NCBI RefSeq assembly: GCF_003351765.1
Contig: NZ_CP031229.1
Location: forward strand, 1,674,001-1,738,000
Source: Ornithinimicrobium avium
Lineage (GTDB): Bacteria; Actinomycetota; Actinomycetes; Actinomycetales; Dermatophilaceae
Direction of reading: 5' to 3'
Length of the DNA: 64,000 bases
In this document: positions 43,842 to 52,096 of the stretch, one piece after another
How the letters are laid out: each line of letters opens with the position of its first letter
How positions within the stretch are numbered: position 1 is the stretch's first letter
Translations under genes and position numbers: made by a program
The notes under the pieces: model-generated
The model's input: only the letters and a program-made list of their open reading frames with translations
What the model was told of the DNA's origin: nothing
Database searches by the model: none

Positions 43842-44825
43842 TCAGAGCCAGCCGGAGCGCTTGAAGGAGCGCCAGAGCACCAGCACCACGAGGGCCATCA
43901 CCGAGACCGCGAGGGGATAGCCGACGATCCAGTGCAGCTCGGGCATGTGGTCGAAGTTCATCCCGTAGATGCCCGCGATCAGGGTGGGGATGGTGATCAT
44001 CGCCGCCCAGGCCGAGATCTTGCGCATGTCGGAGTTCTGCTGGACGCCGATCTGGGAGAGGTGGGTGGCCAGGGCGTCGGTGAGCAGCGCGTCGTAGGAC
44101 TCGATGTCCGCCAGCACCGAGGACAGGTGGTCGGACACGTCGCGGAACTGCAGGCGCAGCTCGTTGGAGTGCACGAAACCCTCCTTCTCGGTGAGCTGGC
44201 GCAGCGGCATCTGCAGCGGCAGGGCGGCACGGCGGAACTCCAGGACCTCCCGCTTGAGCCGGTAGATCGTGGTGGAGTGCGCGCGGTTGCTGCCGCCGAA
44301 GACCTCGCGCTCGATGTCCTGGAGGTCCTTGCCGACCTCCTCGTCGACGTTCTGGTAGGTGTCCACGACCTTGTCGACCAGACCGTGCAGCACCGACAGC
44401 GGCCCCTCTCGCAGCAGCTCCTGCTCGTGCCGCTCCAGGCGTTTGCGCACGTTGTGCAGGGGCGCGACGTCGCCGTGGCGCAGGGTGACGGCGAAGTGCT
44501 CGCCGATGACCGCCATCAGCTCACCGGTCTCGATGTCGGAGGTCGAGTCGTCGTAGCGCAGCGTCTTGACCACGGCGAAGATCGTCTTGTCGTAGACCTC
44601 GACCTTGGCGCGCTGGTTGCCCGAGAGGATGTCCTCGACCGCCAGCGGGTGGAGGTCGAGCTCGGCGGCGACGAAGGAGAACTCCTCGGCGGTGGGGTCC
44701 TTGAGCCCGACCCAGACGAAGTCGCTGTCCGGGGCTCCGTCGGCGCGCAGGGCGGCGAGCGCCTCGCTGAGGTCGCCGCAGTCCTGACGCTGTCCGTCGC
44801 GGTAGACCGCCTGGTCGACGATCAC
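43842..44825 (-). CDS. corA: CorA-family magnesium/metal transporter
   Basis: The 327-residue protein has a large cytoplasmic N-terminal part, two C-terminal membrane helices and the selectivity motif YGMNFDHMPEL (GMN, then the MPEL loop). CorA forms a pentameric Mg/Co channel. The ATG at 44825 was chosen; no other start is better. It shares the minus strand with the hydrolase 9 bases downstream and with the DUF3618 gene upstream. Confidence 0.93.
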   Translation of the reverse strand: MIVDQAVYRDGQRQDCGDLSEALAALRADGAPDSDFVWVGLKDPTAEEFSFVAAELDLHPLAVEDILSGNQRAKVEVYDKTIFAVVKTLRYDDSTSDIETGELMAVIGEHFAVTLRHGDVAPLHNVRKRLERHEQELLREGPLSVLHGLVDKVVDTYQNVDEEVGKDLQDIEREVFGGSNRAHSTTIYRLKREVLEFRRAALPLQMPLRQLTEKEGFVHSNELRLQFRDVSDHLSSVLADIESYDALLTDALATHLSQIGVQQNSDMRKISAWAAMITIPTLIAGIYGMNFDHMPELHWIVGYPLAVSVMALVVLVLWRSFKRSGWL

Positions 44826-44844
44826 CCCATACCCGCGCGGTGTC

Positions 44845-45123
44845 TCAACCCCGGTGGAAGGCCCGGCGCAGCAGACCCAGCAGGATCGCGGTGCCGGCGA
44901 CGCCGCCGAGCACGACCGCGAGGCGGTCCAGGCGGGGGTTGCCGTCGGCGTCGAAGGCGGCGTCGTTGGCCTTGCCCTTGAGCGAGGCGATCGCGTTGGC
45001 CTTGAGAGTGTCGGGGCTGACCCTGTAGGCGAGCTCGTCGACCGTGCGAGACATCCGGTTGCGGGTGGCTGTGAGGTCGGCCTCGATCTCGGTCACGGAA
45101 CGGGCGGGCTGCTTTCCTGCCAT
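44845..45123 (-). CDS. DUF3618-type small membrane protein
   Basis: The 92-residue protein has RSVTEIEADLTATRNRMSRT, the N-terminal signature of DUF3618, a VDELAYRVSPDTLKA stretch and one C-terminal membrane helix (AVVLGGVAGTAILLGLL). These proteins are common in actinobacteria, often with DUF1469/YqjD-like partners, and are of unknown function. It diverges from bcp across 88 bases. Confidence 0.85.
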   Translation of the reverse strand: MAGKQPARSVTEIEADLTATRNRMSRTVDELAYRVSPDTLKANAIASLKGKANDAAFDADGNPRLDRLAVVLGGVAGTAILLGLLRRAFHRG

Positions 45124-45211
45124 GTGCGTCGTGCCCCTCGGGTAGATGGTCGGCGGTACTGCTGAGACGATAACGCAGAACGTCCGTCCCCGAACCCTGG
45201 AGGTCACCCGC

Positions 45212-45691
45212 ATGTCCCGCCTCGAGCCCGGTCAGCCCGCCCCCGCCTGGACGCTGCCCACCGCTGACGGCAAGGAGCTGAGCCTGTCCGACCTCGCCGG
45301 GCAGAAGGTCATCCTCTACGTCTACCCGGCGGCAATGACGCCCGGCTGCACCACCCAGGCGTGCGACTTCCGCGACAACCTCGCCGTCCTCCAACGGGCG
45401 GGGTATGCCGTGGTCGGGATCTCCCCCGACTCGCCGGAGAAGCTGGCGAAGTTCATCGAGAAGGAGGGTCTGACCTTCCCGCTCGTCTCCGACGAGTCCA
45501 AGGAGGTGCTCACCGCGTACGGCGCCTTCGGGGAGAAGAAGCTGTACGGCAAGACCGTCACCGGGGTGATCCGCTCGACGTTCGTCCTCGACGAGCGGGG
45601 CGTGGTCGAGCTGGCGAGGTACAACGTGCGGGCCAAGGGCCACGTGGCCTCACTGGCCAAGCAGCTGGGGGTCGGGCTGCCTGCTGCCTGA
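45212..45691 (+). CDS. bcp: Thioredoxin-dependent peroxiredoxin, Bcp type
   Basis: The 159-residue protein has the PGCTTQACDFRD motif with peroxidatic Cys46 and resolving Cys51 five residues later, as in E. coli Bcp. It reduces hydroperoxides using thioredoxin in the cytoplasm. The usual YPKxxTPGC is YPAAMTPGC here. ATG 45212 has ggaggt upstream. Its 3-prime end overlaps the convergent membrane-protein gene by 42 bases. Confidence 0.92.
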   Translation: MSRLEPGQPAPAWTLPTADGKELSLSDLAGQKVILYVYPAAMTPGCTTQACDFRDNLAVLQRAGYAVVGISPDSPEKLAKFIEKEGLTFPLVSDESKEVLTAYGAFGEKKLYGKTVTGVIRSTFVLDERGVVELARYNVRAKGHVASLAKQLGVGLPAA

Positions 45692-46366
45692 CCGACGACG
45701 ACCGTCGACCGGCAGCGCCAGTGCCACGCGCCGCCCGAGCACCGCGAAGGCGAACATCGTCGGCAGCGCCGCGCTGCCCATCGAGGTGAACGACAGGATG
45801 CCGAGCGCCAGCGGGACCTGCAGAGCCAGCAGCAGCGCAGGCAGCAGCGGACGGTAGCGCCGCACCAGCAGCGTGCTGCCGAGCACGGTCCCGCCCAGGA
45901 GGACGAGCGCGAGACTGGGGACGGTCAGCACGAAGAAGGACGCCTGGGCGAACCGGTTGTAGCCGGTCCACTGGGTCCAGTAGTCGATGAGGACGGCCAC
46001 GCACGCCAGCGCGTAGCCGCCGAGCAGCACGCGCCATGCCAGCCGTTCCCACCCCGTGGGCCGGCGCCTCCGGTAGACGACGACCGCGCACAGGGTGAAG
46101 GCCAGGAAGACCGGGAGCCACACCTTGCCGTAGGTCAGGTAGACGGTGTCGGGGTCGGCCCAGTCGAGCAGCGGCCGCAGGACCCGCCTGGCCGGGTCGG
46201 ACCACCACCTGGTCAGCGGCTGCTGCAGGTCGCCCTGGCCGTCGACGGTGTTGTGGCGGGCGAGGGCGTGCAGCTGGCCGAGGACCAGGCCCGCCCAGGC
46301 GGCTGCCCAGGCGAACCGACCGACGGCCTGCTGGGACTGCTCGGTGGACAGGAACGTGCGTGCCAT
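45650..46366 (-). CDS. Multi-pass membrane protein of unknown function
   Basis: The 238-residue protein has about five to six membrane segments, among them KVWLPVFLAFTLCAVVVYRR and VLTVPSLALVLLGGTVLGST. It is probably in the plasma membrane; no family is recognised. Its ending overlaps bcp by 42 bases on the opposite strand, and its start diverges from the histidine kinase. A basic, disordered C-terminus (GRRRSGSRQPD) follows the last helix. Confidence 0.65.
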   Translation of the reverse strand: MARTFLSTEQSQQAVGRFAWAAAWAGLVLGQLHALARHNTVDGQGDLQQPLTRWWSDPARRVLRPLLDWADPDTVYLTYGKVWLPVFLAFTLCAVVVYRRRRPTGWERLAWRVLLGGYALACVAVLIDYWTQWTGYNRFAQASFFVLTVPSLALVLLGGTVLGSTLLVRRYRPLLPALLLALQVPLALGILSFTSMGSAALPTMFAFAVLGRRVALALPVDGRRRSGSRQPDPQLLGQ

Positions 46367-46516
46367 GGCGACCTCCGGGTCGTGGGGGCCCGTGGACCGG
46401 GCCGTGCTCTCCCGACGCTAGGGACGCGCCCGGGCGCGGTCGTCGCCCTGCGGGTCGGACCGCTCTCAACCCCTGGGTTGAGGCGTCCGGCCCCGGATGC
46501 TCGTACGCTCGGAGGC

Positions 46517-47635
46517 GTGCACCTCAGCGTGCGGTCCTTGCGCCCGTGGGACGTCCTGCTCCCCGCCGGGCTGGCCACGATCGGCGTGGCGGAGCTGGTC
46601 GCCCTGCGGCCCTCCGGCTGGGCCGCGGCCGCCGCCCTCGAGGTGGTCGCCGCCCTCATCCTGGTATGGCGTCGCGCCGCCGGTCTGTTGACGGCCACCC
46701 TCGCCGCGCTCGTGCTGCTCCAGATGCCCTGGATCGGTCCGCAGCTGGACGAGGCGGCCGCCCCGATCCTGTTCTGCGCGGTCTGCGGCTACACCCTCGG
46801 CCGCTGGGTGCGCTCCTACCGCGGCCTGTGGGGCGTGGCCGTGATCGCGGCCGCCTTCGCGGTGGACTACCTGCTCGTCGACGAGCGCGTGCACGGGGTG
46901 GGCGACGTGATCTTCCTCGGGACGCTGATCCTGCCGCCCTACGTCTTCGGCCGCGTCACCCGGCGCCTGGCCGACCAGGCCGAGGAGCTGCGGGACGCGC
47001 AGGAGGCGGTGCGCCGGGCGGCCGTGCACGCCGAGCGGCAACGGGTCGCCCGCGAGCTGCACGACGTCGTGGCGCACTCGATCAGCGCCATGGTCGTGCA
47101 GACCGACGCGGCCCGCGAGCTGCTCGCCAGCGACCCCCTGCGGGCCCGCTCGGTGCTCGCCGGCGTGTCGGACACCGGTCGGCGCGCGCTGTCCGACACC
47201 GGTCGGCTGCTCCATCTCCTGCGCGACCCCGACGACGAGCTGGGGCTCGGCCCGGTGCCCGGCCTGGCACAGGTTCCCGCGCTCGTCGAGGCCTTCCGGG
47301 CCGAGGGCCTGGACGTCGACCTGAACCTGCCGACCGAGCTCCCGGCGCTGCCCGCGGGGACGGACGTGTCGGCATACCGGGTCGTGCAGGAGGGGCTGAC
47401 CAACGCGCTGCGCTATGCGGCCGACCACCGCGCGTCGGTGTCGGTCACGACGCTGCGCGACCGCCTCGACATCCGGACGAGCAACGCGGCGGGCACGACC
47501 GACCCCGAGAGCGTCGGCGCGGGCCTGGGGCTGCTCGGGCTCGCCGAGCGGGTGCATCTGCTCGGCGGGACGCTGGAGCACGGGACCCGCGGCGGCCGGT
47601 TCGAGCTCGACGTCCGCCTCCCGGTCGGGCCGTGA
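46517..47635 (+). CDS. Sensor histidine kinase (HisKA_3 type)
   Basis: The 372-residue protein has five or so N-terminal membrane segments (about 15-140), then the NarL-type dimerisation domain with QRVARELHDVVAHSISAMVV (phosphorylated His in RELHD), and a HATPase_c domain with VVQEGLTNALRYA and GLGLLGLAERV. It phosphorylates the response regulator whose gene overlaps its stop (GTGA at 47632). The signal is unknown. GTG 46517 (ggagg just upstream) or GTG 46529 starts it. Confidence 0.88.
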   Translation: MHLSVRSLRPWDVLLPAGLATIGVAELVALRPSGWAAAAALEVVAALILVWRRAAGLLTATLAALVLLQMPWIGPQLDEAAAPILFCAVCGYTLGRWVRSYRGLWGVAVIAAAFAVDYLLVDERVHGVGDVIFLGTLILPPYVFGRVTRRLADQAEELRDAQEAVRRAAVHAERQRVARELHDVVAHSISAMVVQTDAARELLASDPLRARSVLAGVSDTGRRALSDTGRLLHLLRDPDDELGLGPVPGLAQVPALVEAFRAEGLDVDLNLPTELPALPAGTDVSAYRVVQEGLTNALRYAADHRASVSVTTLRDRLDIRTSNAAGTTDPESVGAGLGLLGLAERVHLLGGTLEHGTRGGRFELDVRLPVGP

Positions 47636-48357
47636 CCGACGGGCTCGCCCCGCGGCGGGTCGTCGTCGCCGACGACCAGGACCTCGTCCGGTCCGGGCTC
47701 GAGATGGTCCTCACCGGGCGCGGCGTGGAGGTGGTCGGGACCGCCGCGGACGGGCGGCAGGCGGTGGAGGTGGTCCGCAGGACGGGACCCGACGTGTGCC
47801 TGATGGACATCCGCATGCCGGTGCTGGACGGCGTGGCCGCGACCGCAGAGCTGACGCGGCTGGGCTGCCCCACCCGGGTGCTGGTGCTGACCACCTTCGA
47901 CCTGGACTCCTACGTCTACGGCGCTCTGCGGGCGGGAGCGGCCGGCTTCCTGCTGAAGACCACCCCGCCGGACCGGCTCGTCGATGGCATCGCCACCGTC
48001 GCCGCCGGCGAGTCGCTCCTGGCCCCGTCGCTGACCCGCCGGCTGATCGAGGAGCACGTGCTCGGCCCGCCCCCGCACGAGGGCACTCCAGCGGAGCTGC
48101 TCGGGCTCACCCCCCGCGAGCTGGACGTCCTGCGGCTGATGGCCGGCGGGCTGTCGAACGCGCAGATCCAGGACGCGCTGGTCGTCTCGCCCGCGACCGT
48201 CAAGACCCACGTCAACCGGATCCTGGGCAAGTTGGGCCTCACCTCGAGGGTGCAGGCGGTGGTCCTGGCCTACGAGACGGGTCTCGTCCGGCCGGGACGG
48301 GAGGACGGTGCGCCCGGCGGGACTCGAACCCGCACACCGCGAGGCACAGGAACCTAA
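47632..48357 (+). CDS. NarL/LuxR-type response regulator, 3-prime end antisense to tRNA-Leu
   Basis: The 241-residue protein has a receiver domain (DDQDLVRSGL acidic pair, LMDIRMPVLDG with phospho-Asp, LLKTT Lys) and a GerE/LuxR helix-turn-helix (TPRELDVLRLMAGGLSNAQI, TVKTHVNRILGKLG). It is the partner of the kinase. The last 16 codons, from GAPGGTRTRTP, read through the tRNA-Leu gene on the other strand and lack normal protein character, so an ancestral stop may have been lost. GTG 47632 overlaps the kinase TGA. Confidence 0.88.
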   Translation: MTDGLAPRRVVVADDQDLVRSGLEMVLTGRGVEVVGTAADGRQAVEVVRRTGPDVCLMDIRMPVLDGVAATAELTRLGCPTRVLVLTTFDLDSYVYGALRAGAAGFLLKTTPPDRLVDGIATVAAGESLLAPSLTRRLIEEHVLGPPPHEGTPAELLGLTPRELDVLRLMAGGLSNAQIQDALVVSPATVKTHVNRILGKLGLTSRVQAVVLAYETGLVRPGREDGAPGGTRTRTPRGTGT

Positions 48358-48390
48358 ATCCTGCGTGTCTACCAGTTCCACCACGGGCGC
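48309..48390 (-). tRNA. tRNA-Leu (anticodon TAG)
   Basis: The minus strand has acceptor GCGCCCG/CGGGCGC, a long variable arm as expected for Leu, T-loop GGTTCGAGT, and anticodon loop TTTAGGT giving TAG (CUA/CUN codons). Its 3-prime half overlaps the end of the response-regulator gene on the opposite strand. Confidence 0.93.
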
Positions 48391-48453
48391 GCGAGGGTCA
48401 AGACTAGCTGCCGGGCTATAGACACCCGCCATGACCTGCACTAACGTCCAGGC

Positions 48454-49266
48454 ATGGACTCACGTGTTGCAGGCAGGATCCGGCTCACCGCCGTCGCGCT
48501 CTCTACGTTCGCGCTCTCTGTCGGGAGCGTCCTTCCGGGTAACGCCGCACCGAAGACCTACGACTACGACGCGCTGGGCGACTCCTTCGCGGCCGGCACG
48601 GGCGTCGACCCGAGCCAGGCCTACCCCAACGTGCTCGACGGCAGGATGAAGATCGCCCTGGACGACTTCGTCGCCGTCTCGGGCGCCACGGTCCAGACCA
48701 TGCTGACGGGGCAGCTCGGCACGCTGGACGAGGACACCGACGTGGTGACGATCACGGTCGGCGGCAACGACATCGAATGGGGACAGGTGGTCCTCGCCTG
48801 CCTGGCGCGGCCGGACCCGGTGTGCGCCGCTGCCGTCGCACAGGTGGAGCAGGGGATCACGGCCGGGCTGCCCGCCCTGCTGGAAGCGGCCTACACGCAG
48901 GTGCGCGCGGCAGCACCGGACGCACACGTGGTCGTCACCGGCTACCCCCGCCTCTTCTCCCCGGAGTACGGCGCCTACACGGTGCCGCTCAGCCCGGACT
49001 CCTCGCTCGAGGCGTCCGTCGCCGAGCAGCAGATGATGAACGACGCCGCCGACCTGCTCAACGCGACGATCCGCACCACGGCGGAGGCGCACGGCTTCCA
49101 GTTCGTCGACGTCACGAGGCGGTTCAAGGGTCACGGCGTGAACTCGCCCGACGCCTACCTCTTCGGCGTCCTGGACCCGGCGCCCTTCCACCCGAACGTC
49201 GACGGCCAGCACGAGTACGGCGTGGCGCTGCGCTCGCAGATCAACCCCAACAGCCTGCGACGCTGA
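48454..49266 (+). CDS. Secreted SGNH/GDSL hydrolase
   Basis: The 270-residue protein has a signal peptide (residues 1-31, ending GNAAP) and the SGNH blocks: YDALGDSFAAGTG (catalytic Ser), VTITVGGNDIEWG (Gly/Asn) and FHPNVDGQHEYG (His). Related enzymes are esterases or lipases; the substrate is unknown. TAACGT ends six bases before ATG 48454, which suggests a leaderless transcript. It precedes the Wadjet locus by 50 bases but is probably unrelated. Confidence 0.88.
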   Translation: MDSRVAGRIRLTAVALSTFALSVGSVLPGNAAPKTYDYDALGDSFAAGTGVDPSQAYPNVLDGRMKIALDDFVAVSGATVQTMLTGQLGTLDEDTDVVTITVGGNDIEWGQVVLACLARPDPVCAAAVAQVEQGITAGLPALLEAAYTQVRAAAPDAHVVVTGYPRLFSPEYGAYTVPLSPDSSLEASVAEQQMMNDAADLLNATIRTTAEAHGFQFVDVTRRFKGHGVNSPDAYLFGVLDPAPFHPNVDGQHEYGVALRSQINPNSLRR

Positions 49267-49316
49267 CGGCGGCACCCTCGGCAGGTCTGTCGGGGGTACT
49301 GCCTACGCTAGAGCCC

Positions 49317-50866
49317 GTGACGCAGCACGGGCCCGCAGCACGCTCGACGCCGGTCGACCGCCACCGGCTCGAGGCGCTGCGCTATGCCGTCAACGACGAG
49401 GCGGTCCAGTACGTCGCGATCATGCGGATCTTCACCGGCGGCCTGTCCGGGCTCATGTCCGACCAGGGCGCTGCCGAGGTGCAGGCCAGCCTGGCCGAGC
49501 AGGGGATCGAGCTCGACCTCGACACCGTCGACGACCGGCTCAGCTACCTCGTCGAGCACGGCAACCTGGCCCGCAGCCCGCGCGAGGCCGAGGCGCGCAC
49601 GCTGGCCGACTACCTGCGCAACCGGGCCCGCTACCAGCTGACCCAGCGCGGCGAGCTGGTCCACCGCCAGGTCGAGGAGCTGCTCGGCCACACCGAGTCG
49701 GCGCGGGAGGTCTCCAGCCAGCTGCTCGGCGGCATCCTGGCGGGGCTCACCGCCCTCGTCGAACTCGACCCGCGCCAGCTCGGGCAGGTCGACCCCGACG
49801 CGCTGGCCCGCGACATCACCACAATCTTCGCCCAGTTCGACGAGCTGGTGCGCAGCACGCGGGAGTTCTACACCTACCTCACCCAGGTGCTCTCCCGCTT
49901 CGACCTGGACCGGGCCGAGTTCCAGCTCTTCAAGACCGCGCTCATCGACTACCTCCAGCGCTTCGTCGACGAGGTCTCCCGGCACATGCCGCAGCTGGCC
50001 GAGGTGGTGCGGCGGATCCAGCCGGCCGTCCCCGCGCTCGTCGCCCGCGCCGGTGCCGGCGAGCGACTGCTCGACCTGCACGGGCGCGCCGCGCGCCGGT
50101 CGGCCGGCCTCCAGGTCGAGGACTGGCACAGCCTGCGCGCCTGGTTCGCAGGCGACGGGACGCGAGCCAGCGACGCCGACGGCGTCCGCCACCTCGCCAC
50201 CGCCGCGATGCGCTCGCTGCTGACCAACCTGCGTCGCATCGCCTCCTCGGCCGACCGGGAGCACGGCCGGTACGCCGACCTGGTCCGGCTCGCCTCCTGG
50301 TTCGACACCGCCGACGACGACACCGCCCACGCGCTGTGGGCCGGGGTCTTCGGGCTGTATGGAGCACGCCACCTCGGGTTCGTCGCCGACGACCCCGAGC
50401 GCGCCCTGCCCCGACCACGTCGTGGTGGCGGGCGCCGCGCGCGGAGGTCCCGGTGATGCTGCGCACGCAGGGCAAGCGCACGGTGAGCGGCCGCAGCGCC
50501 CAGCGCGAGGACTTCGCCGCCGCCAAGTCGGCGCGCCTGGCCGAGCGGGCGGCGGCCGAGCGGGCCCGCGCCGCCGCGGTCGCCGAGATCCTCGCCCACC
50601 CCGGCCGGATGGAGCGCGTGCGCGTCAGCGACGCCGCGCGGGAGGTCCTGCTCGACCTGTATGCAGACGCGCTCGCCGTGGGCGCCGACGGCACCGGTCC
50701 CCCGGTCACCGGCATCCCGGGCGCGGCGGCGCAGCTGGTCGTCCACTCCGACCCGGCGGCCCGGACGGTGGTGGCCAGCCCCTCCGGCCGGCTGACCCTC
50801 GTGGGCCGCAGCCTGGAGGTCCGGCTCGAGCGACCCCATACCTCCTCGACGGAGGCGACCGGATGA
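49317..50866 (+). pseudogene. jetA: Wadjet type III JetA (TIGR02677/DUF2397), frameshifted
   Basis: The frame from GTG 49317 (no ribosome site; TACGCT ends seven bases upstream, suggesting a leaderless mRNA) gives about 365 residues of a DUF2397 protein: YAVNDEAVQYVAIMRIFTGG, FDELVRSTREFYTYLTQVLS, SWFDTADDDTAHALWAGVFG. At 50409-50412 a run of four C breaks it: beyond, this frame reads Arg-rich nonsense to a stop at 50456. The expected C-terminus (TTSWWRAPRAEVPVMLRTQG) continues in the frame one base back, to TGA 50866. One extra C would restore LPPTTSWW. JetA is the MukF/kleisin-like subunit. The gene overlaps jetB. Confidence 0.85.
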
Positions 50867-52092
50867 CCGACGACACCACCACGACCCACGCGACGGCCAT
50901 CGACCCGCAGGACCTCGCCGAGCGGCAGCGCGCCGCCCGGGCGCTGATGCTGCGTCCGCTGCTCACGGCCCACGGGCCGGACGCCGACGACCTGCGCCTG
51001 GTGCGGCGGCACCAGGGCGAGCTGACCAAGATGTTCGCCGAGGGGCTGGGCTACCGGCTGCAGGTCGACCCCACCTCCGCCCGCCTCTACAAGGCCGGGC
51101 TCGGCGCCGACCCAACCCGGCCGCTCCGCCGGCGCAGCGGCGCCCCGTTCACGCCCCGCGCCTACGCCTTCCTGTGCCTGACCGTCGCCGCGCTCACCCG
51201 CGCGCGCAGCCAGCTGCTCGTCGACGAGCTGGTCCAGCAGGTGCGCTCGGCCGCCGTCGACGCCGGCATGGAGGTCGACCTCGACGGTGTCGCCGACCGC
51301 CGGTCGCTGCACGCGGCCCTGCTCGTGCTCGTCGGTCACGGCGTGCTGCGCGAGCGGGACGGTGACCTGGAGCACTGGGTCGACCAGCGCACCCAGTCGC
51401 TGCTCGACGTCCGCCGCGACCTGCTCGGCCAGCTGGTCAGCGCACCGCTGTCCGCCGCGCGCAGCCCGGGCGAGGTGCTCGAGCAGGCGGCGCTGCCCTC
51501 GGCGGTCGGCGGTGCCCGGCGCGAGACCCGGCGCCGGCTCCTGGAGTCGCCGCTGCTGACTCTTGAGGAGCTGCCGGAGGAGCACGCGGAGTGGTGGCGG
51601 CGCAACCGCAACCGCGAGCGCGACTGGTACGACTCCCGCTTCGGGCTCCAGCTGGAGCTGCGGGCCGAGGGCGCCGTGCTCGTGGACCCGGACGACGGCT
51701 TCACCGACGAGTCCTTCCCGGGGGCCGACAAGACCCGGCAGCTCGCGCTCCTGGTCCTCGAGCGCCTCGCCGATACCGTCGCGAGCGGAGGCGGCGGGGA
51801 CGACCGTGCCTGGCGCGCCATACCCTCCACCACTGCCCTCGACCAGTCGCTCGAGGTGCACCGGACCTGGATCGACCGGCTCCGGCGGGACCAGCGCGAG
51901 GACCCCGACGGGGCGGTACGGGACGCCCTGGAGGTGCTCGTGCGCTTCGGCCTGGTCCGTCGCGACGGGGCGCAGCTGCTCGTGCACGCTGCCGCCACCC
52001 GCTACGCGCCGCAGGTCACGCTGGCCGAGGCGAGCACCACCGGGGAGCGGTCCCTGTTCGACGACACCGGCGACGCCGGCGACGAGGAGTGA
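50863..52092 (+). CDS. jetB: Wadjet type III JetB (TIGR02678/DUF2398)
   Basis: The 409-residue protein follows the DUF2398 family: LMLRPLLTAHGPDADDLRLV, YRLQVDPTSARLYKAG, ELPEEHAEWWRRNRNRER, QLALLVLERLAD, LVRRDGAQLLVHAAATRYA. JetB is the MukE-like KITE subunit of the JetABC condensin. ATG 50863 overlaps the jetA TGA (ATGA), so translation should be coupled to the downstream part of jetA. Length is normal. Confidence 0.9.
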   Translation: MTDDTTTTHATAIDPQDLAERQRAARALMLRPLLTAHGPDADDLRLVRRHQGELTKMFAEGLGYRLQVDPTSARLYKAGLGADPTRPLRRRSGAPFTPRAYAFLCLTVAALTRARSQLLVDELVQQVRSAAVDAGMEVDLDGVADRRSLHAALLVLVGHGVLRERDGDLEHWVDQRTQSLLDVRRDLLGQLVSAPLSAARSPGEVLEQAALPSAVGGARRETRRRLLESPLLTLEELPEEHAEWWRRNRNRERDWYDSRFGLQLELRAEGAVLVDPDDGFTDESFPGADKTRQLALLVLERLADTVASGGGGDDRAWRAIPSTTALDQSLEVHRTWIDRLRRDQREDPDGAVRDALEVLVRFGLVRRDGAQLLVHAAATRYAPQVTLAEASTTGERSLFDDTGDAGDEE

Positions 52093-52096
52093 GGGC

